This document shows, piece by piece, positions 9,252 to 18,337 of a stretch of DNA of 64,000 bases (position 1 is its first letter; every line of letters begins with the position of its first letter). The DNA lies in the NCBI RefSeq assembly GCF_900167255.1, contig NZ_FUYB01000005.1, positions 186,001 to 250,000 of the forward strand, written 5' to 3'. The notes beneath the pieces are model-generated. The model had not been told where the DNA came from. It searched no databases and was given only the letters and a program-made list of their open reading frames with translations. The stretch comes from Thiothrix eikelboomii. GTDB lineage: Bacteria > Pseudomonadota > Gammaproteobacteria > Thiotrichales > Thiotrichaceae. A program made the position numbers and the translations under genes.

Positions 9252-11159
9252 ATGCTGCAAGTTGATAAACAGTTAATTGCCGAAAGAAAAGAACAATTAG
9301 AGTTAGTCCGGCAAGCACTTAAGCAGCATTTTATCGGTATTGATAAAATCATTGATGATTTAATTGGTTATATTCAAGTCTGGTATTTAATGCCAGAGTT
9401 GTTGCAGCGCCCCGTCATTGTCAATCTGTGGGGAATGACAGGTGTAGGGAAAACCGATTTAGTTCGTAAATTAGTGCGTGCTTTAGGTTTTCAGGAGCGC
9501 TTTGCAGAAATCGAATTATCCAATATTGATCAAACCTTTTGGCATTCATCGGTTTCGTCGATTTTAGACAAGCGTGAGCTACATGATAGTCGGCCTTGTA
9601 TCTTATTATTTGATGAAATTCAACGGTTTAATACTATTGATTTAGAAGGTAAACCGCTAGCACAATCGCGGTTTATGGATTTCTGGAGTTTATTATCAGA
9701 CGGTTATCTCACCCGTTATGATCAAGAAGTCAATGATATTGACAATTTCTTAGGGCGGTATTTCTGGGAACGTAAACGCAAGAAAAAGCGCTTGGAGGCG
9801 GGTGAAGAGCCAGAGTCCTATGATCATTATGAGCCGTATATTAGTTCTTATGATTTATTGTCGTTCAAAAAAACGCTGAATTTAGATATTGATTTAGAGT
9901 CTTTATTTGATTTGCCTGAAAATGAGCTGGTCAACTTGTTGCTGAACGCTAAAAAGAAAAAGACGCTGTATGAACCGATTAATCATGCTCAAACCTTGAT
10001 TATTGTGTCGGGTAATTTAGATGAGGCTTTTTCAGTAGCACGAGATGCCGCTGAAGCCGATGTGGATGCGGATATTTTTCATGCGATTAGTAGCAAAGTC
10101 ACCTTAATGGATGTGAAAAATGCGTTGCTACGCAAGTTCCGCCCAGAACAAGTTGCGCGCTTTGGTAATATTCACCTGATTTATCCCAGTTTGCGTAAGC
10201 AAGATTTCCAAGCGCTGATTGCACGTGAAGTGCGGCGAATTCAGCAAGAAACAGCGACACGTACAGGCATTCAGCTGAGCGTTGATCCTAGTATGGAGGC
10301 TTTGATTTATCGGAATGGTGTTTTTCCTGCTCAAGGTGTGCGGCCGGTATTTTCTAGCGTGACGGATATTTTAGAAGTCAATTTATCGAATTTTCTCTTG
10401 CAAGCTTTAACGACGGAGGCGGATAAGGTTGCTTTGAGTTATGATAGTACGCATAAGCAGATCATTGCGGAGGTCGGTGAGCAGCCAGTCAAGCTGGCAT
10501 TTGAAGGGCGAATTGATCAGATTCGGGCGAGCAATCAAGCCGCAGTGACCGCCAATATCAGTGTGCATGAAGCCGGGCATGCAGTACTTTATATGGTGCT
10601 GTTTAATTTAGTACCTATGCAGCTACAAAGTCGGATTGCGAACAGCTATGCGGGGGGCTTCACTTTTCCTCATCAAATTTATCGGACTAAACAAACTATC
10701 TTGGATATGATCAAGATTTTCCTAGCCGGTGGTTTAGCGGAGGAGTTGCTCTTTGGAGTCAGCGAAGCCTCGATCGGCCGTTCACAGGATCGTGAAGAGG
10801 CAACGATTTTAGCGATTGATTATATGCGCCGCTATGGTTTTGGTGATGCTTTTCAAGCGAACTACGTGATGGAAGATCATGCCCATCGAATGAAAAAAGA
10901 AATTACCGACACTGAAGTTGAACATATGATTGCCGCTCAAGTTGAGCTAGCACGCGGCTTATTACAAAAGCATGAGGTCCTACTGATTGAGTTGGCGCAG
11001 AAATTATCCCTGACAGGCAAGTTAGAAGTGCAAATGATTGCTGATTTAGCCAAGCTACATGGCTTGGTGGTGAGTGTACAGAATGAGCACTATCTCCATG
11101 TGCCAGCTTACGATACGCAATTAGATTCTGCTAATTTATCTGTAGGCAATTGTTCTTAA
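9252..11159 (+). CDS. AAA+ ATPase fused to an FtsH-like M41 zinc peptidase domain
   Basis: A 635-residue protein with no membrane segment. Residues about 20-400 form an AAA+ module: Walker A GMTGVGKT at 61-68 and Walker B ILLFDE at about 117-122, more like ClpX/ClpB-type ATPases than FtsH. A charged insert lies near 175-190 (RKRKKKRLE). Residues about 430-600 match the FtsH M41 peptidase: HEAGH at 439-443 for zinc, then [11 protein letters not shown] and [11 protein letters not shown], with Asp513 as the probable third zinc ligand. It lacks the N-terminal membrane anchors and FtsH's own ATPase type. AAGGAG precedes the ATG. It sits between hisF and hisE in one operon. It is a predicted ATP-driven soluble protease; substrate unknown. 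Confidence 0.8.
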   Translation: MLQVDKQLIAERKEQLELVRQALKQHFIGIDKIIDDLIGYIQVWYLMPELLQRPVIVNLWGMTGVGKTDLVRKLVRALGFQERFAEIELSNIDQTFWHSSVSSILDKRELHDSRPCILLFDEIQRFNTIDLEGKPLAQSRFMDFWSLLSDGYLTRYDQEVNDIDNFLGRYFWERKRKKKRLEAGEEPESYDHYEPYISSYDLLSFKKTLNLDIDLESLFDLPENELVNLLLNAKKKKTLYEPINHAQTLIIVSGNLDEAFSVARDAAEADVDADIFHAISSKVTLMDVKNALLRKFRPEQVARFGNIHLIYPSLRKQDFQALIAREVRRIQQETATRTGIQLSVDPSMEALIYRNGVFPAQGVRPVFSSVTDILEVNLSNFLLQALTTEADKVALSYDSTHKQIIAEVGEQPVKLAFEGRIDQIRASNQAAVTANISVHEAGHAVLYMVLFNLVPMQLQSRIANSYAGGFTFPHQIYRTKQTILDMIKIFLAGGLAEELLFGVSEASIGRSQDREEATILAIDYMRRYGFGDAFQANYVMEDHAHRMKKEITDTEVEHMIAAQVELARGLLQKHEVLLIELAQKLSLTGKLEVQMIADLAKLHGLVVSVQNEHYLHVPAYDTQLDSANLSVGNCS

Positions 11160-11185
11160 GCCGTTTCTTCCCGCATAATGCGCGC

Positions 11186-11509
11186 ATGATGAATGAGCAG
11201 ATACTTTCACAATTAGCGTTGGTGCTAGAAGAACGTAAGCAAGCCCCACCAGAGAGTTCTTACGTGGCTAAGTTGTATAGCCAAGGCTTGGATACCATTT
11301 TGAAGAAAATTGGTGAAGAGGCCACTGAAACAGTGATTGCCGCTAAAGATGGTGACAAAGAACAAATTGTCTATGAGCTGGCTGATTTATGGTTTCATAG
11401 CTTAGTGTTATTAGCCCAGCAAAATTTACAGCCGCAAGACGTACTTAACGAATTAGGTCGTCGTTTCGGCTTATCAGGCTTGGCAGAGAAAGCCAGTCGA
11501 CCCTCTTAA
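11186..11509 (+). CDS. hisE: HisE, phosphoribosyl-ATP diphosphatase
   Basis: A 107-residue all-alpha MazG-like pyrophosphatase that hydrolyses phosphoribosyl-ATP in the second step of histidine biosynthesis. The motif [19 protein letters not shown] followed by YELADLWFH supplies the metal-binding Glu and Asp residues. I choose the ATG-ATG at 11186 because HisE proteins begin close to the MNEQILSQL pattern; the upstream TTG at 11150 would add 12 unlikely residues and overlap the previous gene. The cyclohydrolase hisI, often fused to or beside hisE, is absent. Confidence 0.92.
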   Translation: MMNEQILSQLALVLEERKQAPPESSYVAKLYSQGLDTILKKIGEEATETVIAAKDGDKEQIVYELADLWFHSLVLLAQQNLQPQDVLNELGRRFGLSGLAEKASRPS

Positions 11510-11530
11510 ACGATAGGATGATGAACTACG

Positions 11531-11782
11531 ATGCATTTTAGTCCTTTACAATTAGTCCTGATCTTAGTGATTGTCATTCTCCTGTTTGGCACTAAAAAGC
11601 TACGCAGCATGGGTGGTGATTTGGGTGAAGCCTTCAAAAATTTCAGAAAAGCTGTGAAAGATGGCGATGAAGCCACCGCTCCAGAGGCTGAAAAAACCGC
11701 TCAGCAGATTCCACCTGCGAATAGCAATCCTATACAAGGCAATGTGATAGATGTGCAAGCCAAGGAAAAAGATAAAGTTTAA
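11531..11782 (+). CDS. tatA: TatA, twin-arginine translocase subunit
   Basis: An 83-residue protein with one N-terminal transmembrane helix (about residues 5-20, [15 protein letters not shown]), a hinge FGTKKL and an amphipathic helix ([18 protein letters not shown]), followed by a polar tail. TatA oligomers form the protein-conducting element that exports folded twin-arginine substrates. It is the first of tatABC, 21 bases after hisE; his-tat linkage is known in gammaproteobacteria. Confidence 0.95.
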   Translation: MHFSPLQLVLILVIVILLFGTKKLRSMGGDLGEAFKNFRKAVKDGDEATAPEAEKTAQQIPPANSNPIQGNVIDVQAKEKDKV

Positions 11783-11796
11783 GCTTAGGCACTCGC

Positions 11797-12084
11797 ATGT
11801 TTGAAACTAGCTTTCTGGAAATGTTGGTGATTGGGATCGTTGCTTTATTAGTGATCGGTCCTGAGCGCTTGCCTACGGTCGCCCGCACTATTGGTTTGTG
11901 GGTAGGTAAAGCACGCCGTTTAATCGCTCATACCCGTGCTGATATTGAAAGAGAGCTAGGCACTGAAGAGTTACGCTCGATGCTGTATAAGCAAGAAGAA
12001 GAATTGCGTAATTTGCGGGTCATGATGAATGACCAAGTTGATACGGTGAAAAAGGATATTGAAACGCATGTTAAATCAGAGTAA
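11797..12084 (+). CDS. tatB: TatB, twin-arginine translocase subunit
   Basis: A 95-residue Tat protein. The N-terminal helix contains [21 protein letters not shown], with the Glu-Arg-Leu-Pro hinge typical of TatB, followed by an amphipathic helix ([16 protein letters not shown]) and a charged helical tail. TatB with TatC forms the substrate receptor. It is shorter than E. coli TatB (171 residues), mainly through a short C-terminal tail. Its end overlaps the tatC start. Confidence 0.95.
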   Translation: MFETSFLEMLVIGIVALLVIGPERLPTVARTIGLWVGKARRLIAHTRADIERELGTEELRSMLYKQEEELRNLRVMMNDQVDTVKKDIETHVKSE

Positions 12085-13138
12085 AGGGGCTGAAAGTGCC
12101 GGTGAAAAGGCATTTTTAGAGCATCTGATTGAGCTGCGTGATCGTCTACTGCGCATTGTGATGGTCTTAGGCTTCGTGTTTATTTGCCTGACGCCCTTTG
12201 CACAAGATTTGTATAATTGGCTCTCTGATCCCTTGGTTCGCAATTTGCCAGAAGGTGAAAAACTGATTGCGATTGGGGTGGCTTCGCCGTTTATTGTACC
12301 TTTTAAGTTGGCGTTGATGGTTGCCTTCTTATTGACCCTCCCTTATACCTTCTATCAAGTCTGGGGGTTTGTTGCGCCCGGTTTGTATCAGCATGAAAAG
12401 AAAATGGTGACTCCACTCCTGTTATCGAGTGTAGGGCTATTTTATGTGGGGATGGCCTTTGCCTATTTTTTCGTTATTCCCATGATTTCAAAAGCAGCGG
12501 TAGCCTTTGCACCCGCTAATGTTAATCCGACACCAGATATAGCCACGTATTTAGATTTTACCGTGGCGATGTTTTTGGCTTTTGGTTTAAGTTTTGAAAC
12601 ACCTGTGGCCACTATTCTCTTGATTCGGATGGGCATAGTCAGTGTTGAATCGCTGGCCAAAGCTCGTCCCTATATTATTGTTGGTGCTTTCACGATTGCG
12701 ATGTTTTTGACTCCACCTGATGTGGTTTCACAAATTATGATGGCTGTACCGATTTGGTTATTATTTGAGGTTGGCTTATTTTTAGGCCGAACTGTGGCTA
12801 AGAAAAGACCCGATGCAGAGGCCTTTGATGCTGATGTGTTCGGTTCAAATGCTCTAGTGCCTGCTGCCGCCGTGGGTACGGCCAGTGTTTTCCAAGCGGG
12901 TGAAGATATTGAAAGTTTAGATCCAGCAGAATCCTCATCCAACTCTGCAGAGCATTGGCAAGACGAGCATTATAGTTTTAAAGAAATGGATGATGAATTT
13001 CGTCCTTTGACGGATGAAGAATTAGAAGCCGAGCTAGATAAAGCTGCCAAAGAACAAGCTGCCTTGGATGAACAAGGTCGTTATGCAGCAGGCGAAACCA
13101 TTCAACCGAGTGATGAGCCAATACCACCCAAAGATTAA
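12068..13138 (+). CDS. tatC: TatC, twin-arginine translocase core subunit with long acidic C-terminal tail
   Basis: A six-helix inner-membrane protein that binds twin-arginine signal peptides. The hallmark [14 protein letters not shown] lies near residue 20, and the helices end near residue 245. I choose ATG 12068, which overlaps tatB by 17 bases; a TTG three codons upstream also reads. At about 356 residues it is some 100 longer than E. coli TatC (258). The extra C-terminal part is rich in Asp, Glu and Ala with no Cys and looks disordered. It is the last gene of the operon. Confidence 0.95.
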   Translation: MLNQSKGAESAGEKAFLEHLIELRDRLLRIVMVLGFVFICLTPFAQDLYNWLSDPLVRNLPEGEKLIAIGVASPFIVPFKLALMVAFLLTLPYTFYQVWGFVAPGLYQHEKKMVTPLLLSSVGLFYVGMAFAYFFVIPMISKAAVAFAPANVNPTPDIATYLDFTVAMFLAFGLSFETPVATILLIRMGIVSVESLAKARPYIIVGAFTIAMFLTPPDVVSQIMMAVPIWLLFEVGLFLGRTVAKKRPDAEAFDADVFGSNALVPAAAVGTASVFQAGEDIESLDPAESSSNSAEHWQDEHYSFKEMDDEFRPLTDEELEAELDKAAKEQAALDEQGRYAAGETIQPSDEPIPPKD

Positions 13139-13178
13139 TGGGCAAGCTTTGCTGCCCGCCTAGATGTATTAAGTGATC

Positions 13179-14723
13179 ATGACACCAACCACCACCGTAT
13201 TGCCACCGCGTCGCAAAACTATTCTGATTATTTTGGATGGCTTTGGCGTGAATCCCAGCAAAAAATATAATGCTGTTTATGAGGCGGAGACGCCTCGCCT
13301 TGATGAGTATTTTGGGCGCTATCCGCATACCACCTTAATGGCCTCAGGGCGGGCAGTCGGCTTGCCAGATGGACAAATGGGCAATTCTGAAGTCGGGCAT
13401 TTGACGATTGGCTGTGGTGCGATTTTAAAGCAAGATTTAGTCCGCTTAGATGATGCCGTGGCTGATGGCAGTTTAGCGACTAATCCAGCCTTACTCGCGG
13501 CCTTGCAAGCCGCCAAGCTCGCCAATCGACCTTTACATTTAATTGGCCTTGTGTCGGATGGCGGGGTACATAGTCATTTAAATCATTTGGAAGGTTTATT
13601 GCGTGCTTGCGAACAGCATGGAGTCACCCCTGTGGTGCATGCCATCACGGATGGGCGTGATACCGCGCCCCGCGCCGCCAAAACCTTTATTGCACGGGTT
13701 CAAGCCATTTTAGCGGAAACAGGTGGGCAAATTGCAACGATTTGTGGGCGCTTTTATGCGATGGATCGAGATAAGCGTTGGGAGCGTACACAGTTGGCTT
13801 GGAATGCTTATATACGGGGGATAGGAACTGCGGCGACTGATCCTTTATCGGCTATTGATGATGCTTATGCCGCCGATCAAGGCGATGAGTTTATTACACC
13901 GCGCTTGATGCCACAGGCCGAACTCATCCACGCAGGTGATCAAGTACTCTTTTTCAATTTCCGTAATGATCGTCCCCGGCAAATGTCTGAAGCCTTAGCT
14001 TTAAATGATTTCTACGGTTTTGAGCGTGGTGATTTTACGCCAATCGCACTCACTACCTTGACTGAGTATGACGAAAAATACCCTATGCCGGTCATGTTTG
14101 CACCCGAGCGACCTAGTACTAATATCGCTGAGGTTGTGAGTGCTGGGGGGTGTAAACAGTTTCATTGCTCAGAAACAGAAAAATATGCACATGTGACCTT
14201 TTTCTTTAATAGCGGTCGTGAGCAACCTTATCAGGGGGAAGAACGTTTGGTGATTCCGTCACCGAAAGTAGAAACCTATGATTTAAAGCCAGAAATGAGT
14301 GCAGCTGAAGTCGCGGATGCAGTGGTTGCCGCGCTGAATAAGAATGAGTATGGTTTTATCGTAGTGAATTTCGCTAATGGGGATATGGTGGGGCATACAG
14401 CGGTTCCGGGGGCTGTGGTCAAAGCTGTAGAGGCCTTAGATCGGGAGGTGGGGCGAGTATTAGATGCAGCGGTTGCCAATAATTATTCGGTGTTATTAAC
14501 GGCTGACCACGGTAATTGTGATGAGTATATTGACCCTTTAACCGGTGAGCCTAATACCCAACATACGGTTTATCCTGTGCCATGTTTGTTAATTGATCAG
14601 GTGAATTGGCGTTTAAGTAGTGGTGGCGGTTTAAGTAATATTGCTGCTACTTTATTGCAATTGATGGGCTTACCCAAACCGCCTGCTATGACCGGAACTA
14701 GTTTATTGCTGGAGCAGATTTAA
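13179..14723 (+). CDS. gpmI: GpmI, cofactor-independent phosphoglycerate mutase
   Basis: A 514-residue two-manganese enzyme that interconverts 3- and 2-phosphoglycerate in glycolysis and gluconeogenesis. It shows ILDGFG near the N-terminus, GQMGNSEVGH with the phosphorylated serine, DGRDTAP, RFYAMDRDKRW, NFRNDRPRQM and the C-terminal metal site TADHGNCDEY. Length fits the family. ATG 13179 is preferred over the GTG two codons upstream; the ribosome-binding site is weak. It stands alone between the his-tat operon and rph. Confidence 0.96.
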   Translation: MTPTTTVLPPRRKTILIILDGFGVNPSKKYNAVYEAETPRLDEYFGRYPHTTLMASGRAVGLPDGQMGNSEVGHLTIGCGAILKQDLVRLDDAVADGSLATNPALLAALQAAKLANRPLHLIGLVSDGGVHSHLNHLEGLLRACEQHGVTPVVHAITDGRDTAPRAAKTFIARVQAILAETGGQIATICGRFYAMDRDKRWERTQLAWNAYIRGIGTAATDPLSAIDDAYAADQGDEFITPRLMPQAELIHAGDQVLFFNFRNDRPRQMSEALALNDFYGFERGDFTPIALTTLTEYDEKYPMPVMFAPERPSTNIAEVVSAGGCKQFHCSETEKYAHVTFFFNSGREQPYQGEERLVIPSPKVETYDLKPEMSAAEVADAVVAALNKNEYGFIVVNFANGDMVGHTAVPGAVVKAVEALDREVGRVLDAAVANNYSVLLTADHGNCDEYIDPLTGEPNTQHTVYPVPCLLIDQVNWRLSSGGGLSNIAATLLQLMGLPKPPAMTGTSLLLEQI

Positions 14724-14797
14724 ACGGCTGTAGAGCGATTTAAATCAACGAATTAATCACAAAACCAGAGGCCTAATTGGTAAAACTTAGACTTTAG

Positions 14798-14828
14798 TTG
14801 GTTTATCCGTGCGGCAATTTAGTATAAT
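14798..14828 (+). promoter_or_regulatory. Putative sigma70 promoter of rph-rdgB
   Basis: A perfect -10 TATAAT lies at 14823-14828, 37 bases before the rph ATG. The best -35 is TTGGTT at 14798, with a long 19-base spacer. The -10 is strong by sequence and the -35 is poor. Confidence 0.45.
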
Positions 14829-14864
14829 CCTAGTATCTAAAAGCTAATTTATAAGGATACAGCT

Positions 14865-15581
14865 ATGCGCTCTAGCGGACGAACCCCGGATCAAATGCGC
14901 CCCGTGCGATTTACTCGACATTATACTTGCCATGCAGAAGGCTCAGTATTAGTCGAGTTTGGTAATACTAAGGTACTGTGTACGGCCACTGTTGAGGATC
15001 GAGTACCGCCCTTTTTAAAAGGTAAAGGGCAAGGTTGGGTAACGGCTGAATACGGTATGTTGCCACGCTCTACCAATACCCGTGTGCAGCGAGAGGCAGC
15101 TAAAGGTAAACAATCTGGGCGGACGATGGAGATCCAGCGCTTAATCGGACGTGCCTTGCGAGCAGTGGTGGATTTAGAGGCTTTAGGTGAAAAGCAAATT
15201 ACTTTAGATTGTGATGTGATTCAAGCGGATGGTGGTACACGCACGGCGTCGATCAGTGGTGCGTATGTGGCTTTGCAAGATGCGATGACGAGTTTGATTA
15301 AACAAGGCAAACTGAAAAAAAATCCCATCTATGGTCAAGTTGCTTCGGTTTCGGTCGGTATTTACCAAGGTGCACCGGTCTTAGATTTGGATTATGTGGA
15401 AGATTCCAGTGCAGAAACTGATATGAATATTATCATGAATGATGCAGGGCAGTTTATTGAGCTGCAAGGAACAGCGGAAGGGCATGCATTTCGCCGTGAA
15501 GAGCTAGATGCTATGTTGCTGTTAGCGAATAAGGGGATCATTGAAATTATGGAAGCCCAAAATAGAGCCTTAGCCGAATGA
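14865..15581 (+). CDS. rph: RNase PH
   Basis: A 238-residue phosphorolytic 3'-5' exoribonuclease that trims tRNA 3' ends. The start [17 protein letters not shown] is the classic RNase PH N-terminus, and [32 protein letters not shown] and [19 protein letters not shown] are family signatures around the phosphate and RNA site. The full length argues against the truncated rph-1 type allele. Its TGA overlaps the rdgB start. Confidence 0.97.
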   Translation: MRSSGRTPDQMRPVRFTRHYTCHAEGSVLVEFGNTKVLCTATVEDRVPPFLKGKGQGWVTAEYGMLPRSTNTRVQREAAKGKQSGRTMEIQRLIGRALRAVVDLEALGEKQITLDCDVIQADGGTRTASISGAYVALQDAMTSLIKQGKLKKNPIYGQVASVSVGIYQGAPVLDLDYVEDSSAETDMNIIMNDAGQFIELQGTAEGHAFRREELDAMLLLANKGIIEIMEAQNRALAE

Positions 15582-16171
15582 ATCAGCGCCTCGTTTTAGC
15601 GAGCAGTAATGCGGGTAAATTACGTGAGTTTAATCGCTTATTGGTGGATTTTGGTTTTGAGGTTGTGCCTCAAGCCGCTTTAGGGGTAGTGGATGCTGAA
15701 GAAACCGGTTTAAGTTTTGTCGAGAATGCTTTGCTAAAAGCTCGGCATGCTTCTCAAATCACTGGACTGGCAGCTTTAGCAGACGACTCTGGCCTAGTGG
15801 TTGATGCCTTAGGTGGGCAACCGGGGATTTATTCAGCGCGTTTTGCCGGGCAACCGACCGATGATGCGGCCAATAATGCTAAATTACTCGCTGCGCTGCA
15901 GGATCTACCGGCTGAGCAACGCACAGCGCATTTTTATTGTTGTATTGTTTTGCTGCGCTATCCGACTGATCCAGTGCCAGTGATTGCCGAGGCGCGCTGG
16001 GATGGTGTTATTTTAACAACGCCCCAAGGTCAGCAGGGTTTCGGTTATGATCCTTTGTTTTATCTACCTACGCAGGGTTGTACTGCTGCTGAGTTAGCCG
16101 CGAGTGAAAAAAATCGCTTGAGTCATCGTGGTCAAGCGTTCCAGCGTTTGCGTGCTTTGTTAGTGGCCTAG
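15578..16171 (+). CDS. rdgB: RdgB/HAM1 dITP/XTP pyrophosphatase
   Basis: A 197-residue enzyme that hydrolyses non-canonical purine triphosphates (dITP, dXTP) to keep them out of DNA. The start [14 protein letters not shown] contains the S-N-x-x-K substrate loop; [34 protein letters not shown] and the C-terminal GFGYDPLF and SHR are family motifs. It overlaps rph by four bases (ATGA), so the two are translationally coupled. Confidence 0.96.
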   Translation: MNQRLVLASSNAGKLREFNRLLVDFGFEVVPQAALGVVDAEETGLSFVENALLKARHASQITGLAALADDSGLVVDALGGQPGIYSARFAGQPTDDAANNAKLLAALQDLPAEQRTAHFYCCIVLLRYPTDPVPVIAEARWDGVILTTPQGQQGFGYDPLFYLPTQGCTAAELAASEKNRLSHRGQAFQRLRALLVA

Positions 16172-16221
16172 TTCAGTCTACTGGGTCTCATTTATCATCG
16201 TTTAGGGTTGAGGAGAACGGC

Positions 16222-16953
16222 TTGAGTATTTTAAAGCTATGGCTGGGTTTGCGAGCCACGGTATTTTGGCTTGGCTTTCTGGTCAGTACTTTAGCCTATG
16301 GCTTGATAACTCCTTTGTTAGCGTTGCTAGCCTATGAGCCGCGTTATCAAATTCTCGTTGGCTGGTGTCGGTTTAATGTTTGGTGGTTGGGTGTCACTTG
16401 CGGTGTACATTATGAAATCAAGGGCTTAGAGAATATTCCGACTGAACATGCGGCGATTTTAATGGCTAATCATCAATCGACTTGGGAGACTTTGGCCTTT
16501 GCGACTATTTTTCCGCCACTAACTTGGGTATTAAAACAAGAGCTGATGAAGATTCCTTTTTTTGGTTGGGGGTTAAGGCTGATCAAGCCTGTTGCGATTG
16601 ATCGTTCAGCAGGGCGGAGTGCAGTCGATCAAGTGCGTAACCAAGGCAAGGAACGCTTAGATGAAGGTATTTGGCTGGTGGTTTTTCCTGAGGGGACACG
16701 TGTATTACCCGGAGTGAAGGCAAAGTATAAAATTGGTGGGGCAGTGATGGCGGTGGCGAGTGAATATCCTGTCGTTCCTGTTGCGCATAATGCAGGGGCT
16801 AGTTGGCCAAGACATTCGTATATTAAAAAGCCGGGTACGATTACGGTTAGCATTGGTGAACCGATTCCTAGTCTAGGTAAAGCGCCGGAAGTCTTAATGC
16901 AAGAAGTTGAAACTTGGATTGAAACTGAAAAAGCTAAATTGGTTTTTCATTAA
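16222..16953 (+). CDS. 1-acyl-sn-glycerol-3-phosphate acyltransferase (PlsC-like)
   Basis: A 243-residue membrane acyltransferase that probably acylates lysophosphatidic acid to phosphatidic acid. It has two hydrophobic N-terminal helices, then NHQSTWET, the HX4E variant of the acyltransferase HX4D motif found in one proteobacterial PlsC subfamily, and VVFPEGTR for glycerol-phosphate binding. The start is TTG 16222, decided by GAGGAG about 7 bases upstream. It follows rdgB by 50 bases and may be its distal operon member. Confidence 0.88.
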   Translation: MSILKLWLGLRATVFWLGFLVSTLAYGLITPLLALLAYEPRYQILVGWCRFNVWWLGVTCGVHYEIKGLENIPTEHAAILMANHQSTWETLAFATIFPPLTWVLKQELMKIPFFGWGLRLIKPVAIDRSAGRSAVDQVRNQGKERLDEGIWLVVFPEGTRVLPGVKAKYKIGGAVMAVASEYPVVPVAHNAGASWPRHSYIKKPGTITVSIGEPIPSLGKAPEVLMQEVETWIETEKAKLVFH

Positions 16954-16972
16954 GATAAACTGAAAAAATATG

Positions 16973-17040
16973 ATAAGCCAATCATGAGCTAACCATGAAT
17001 CCATGATAGCGCAGTGATTGGCTCACCATTTAAGGCTTAT
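16973..17040. repeat. Nested inverted repeats between convergent genes
   Basis: AGCCAATCA (16976-16984) pairs with TGATTGGCT (17015-17023), and an outer ATAAGCC (16973) can pair with GGCTTAT (17034-17040). ATCATG and CATGAT form an inner pair. This is plausibly a transcription barrier between the acyltransferase and the barrel gene, but there is no long T tract. Confidence 0.45.
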
Positions 17041-17726
17041 AAAAAGCTAAAATTCACTCCAGCAGAAATGACATCCACATCGGTTTCTAAGGTATTAATC
17101 TTAGCAGCGCTGCCATCTGCGTCGTATTCTAAAATTTCATTTTTTTCACCCACATCGTAATAACGCTCCCAGCCGGCACGCAAGCTAACATTATTATTCA
17201 TATCATATTGCAAACCAGCACCGAGCATCGGTGAATAGCCCTCTTCCGTAATGGCTAGACCATGAATAGCCGGGTTATCGCTAGCAACACGGGTCTCTGT
17301 GCTCCAACGGACTACACCCGCTTTCCCATAGGCTGAAACGGGTGAGGATTTGCTCAAACGCTGTTTGGCCACACCGCTTAAGGTAACCGCTGTGGTTTGT
17401 TGCTGAATCTTAATTGGGTCTGAATAGTGGTAATTTGCGGTGTCACCCATATTGACATAACCAAGCTCTACACCTAAACCCTCGCTAATTTGGAGGCCGC
17501 CATAGAGATGGCCGACTTGATCGCCCTCTTCACTGCTACAAGTTTGATTATGTGCTGCGGCGCTTTTACAAATATCGAGATTGTCCATTTGCTCAGCTGA
17601 ATTATCATAATAACTCACGCCATAACTGCCGCCCACATAAACGGGTGCACTCGTGCCACCTGCGAGCGCATTCGCAGCGATGAGCGAGCCAAGCAGGATG
17701 CTTGCCGATTGAGATACTTTTTTCAT
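17037..17726 (-). CDS. Outer-membrane beta-barrel protein (8-strand, OmpA/Opa-like)
   Basis: A 229-residue protein with a signal peptide (cleavage near ANALA-GG) and alternating polar/hydrophobic strands: PVYVGGSYGVSYY, HLYGGLQISEGLGVELGYV, AVTLSGVAKQRL, PMLGAGLQYDMN and VSLRAGWERY. The end AGVNFSFL resembles the C-terminal strand of outer-membrane barrels. Two cysteines (ICK and TCS) in the first long loop could form a disulfide. AAGGA precedes the start. The function is unknown; structural, adhesive or porin-like roles are possible. Confidence 0.8.
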   Translation of the reverse strand: MKKVSQSASILLGSLIAANALAGGTSAPVYVGGSYGVSYYDNSAEQMDNLDICKSAAAHNQTCSSEEGDQVGHLYGGLQISEGLGVELGYVNMGDTANYHYSDPIKIQQQTTAVTLSGVAKQRLSKSSPVSAYGKAGVVRWSTETRVASDNPAIHGLAITEEGYSPMLGAGLQYDMNNNVSLRAGWERYYDVGEKNEILEYDADGSAAKINTLETDVDVISAGVNFSFL

Positions 17727-17846
17727 TGCCCATTCCTTAAGTAAATAAAAGATCCAACAGATAGTCAGATCATGAGCAGAGTCACGCAGAGAAGCCGTTG
17801 AAAAAAGATTAATGGATTTTATTTTTCGATAATTGATTTAAAAGGC

Positions 17847-18242
17847 TTAGGCATCTTCTCGATTGCGCATATGATCTGCTGTGCGGGCAAAAGCCATTTT
17901 CAAAGCGCGATTGAGAGGTAAATCTGTGATTTGCTCGTCAATTGCTTGATTCATACACATCAACCATTGATCGCGCATGTTAGAATCAATAGGGAAGGGC
18001 AGATGGCGGGCGCGTAGGCGTGGATGGCCGTAAATATTTTCATAGAGAGGTGGGCCACCTAGCCAACCTGATAAGAACATAAATAGCTTATTCCGTGAGC
18101 TTTGTAGATCCTGTGGATGCAGTTTGCGCAACTCCCAAGTTTCCGGTTGGGTGTCCATCAGATCGTAAAAGCGATCAACTAACTGGCGTAAACCCGTTTC
18201 GCCGCCGATTAAATCGTAATGTGGATTGATTAAGTCAGTCAT
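17847..18242 (-). CDS. Group II truncated haemoglobin
   Basis: A 131-residue haem protein of the 2-over-2 globin group II. Seen are the early FY pair (residues 25-26, B9/B10), a W-L-G-G-P segment, YGHPRLRARHLPFPI with the proximal His80, and Trp93 in DQWLMCM at the G8 position typical of group II. Members bind O2 or NO and may help with redox or oxygen scavenging. It is divergent from typA across an 80-95 base gap and has no operon partner. Confidence 0.9.
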   Translation of the reverse strand: MTDLINPHYDLIGGETGLRQLVDRFYDLMDTQPETWELRKLHPQDLQSSRNKLFMFLSGWLGGPPLYENIYGHPRLRARHLPFPIDSNMRDQWLMCMNQAIDEQITDLPLNRALKMAFARTADHMRNREDA

Positions 18243-18298
18243 AGCTCAGTTAAACTTGTGGATATGAAAAAAATCATGAATTTAACACATGCTATCGG

Positions 18299-18304
18299 TA
18301 TAAT
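18299..18304 (+). promoter_or_regulatory. Putative -10 box of typA
   Basis: A perfect TATAAT without a good -35 at the usual distance. A transcript starting near 18311 would leave a 27-base leader for the GTG 18338 start of typA, and only about 12 bases for TTG 18323. Confidence 0.4.
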
Positions 18305-18337
18305 CCGCATCCTTAATTTTCTTTGAGTATAGAAGTT

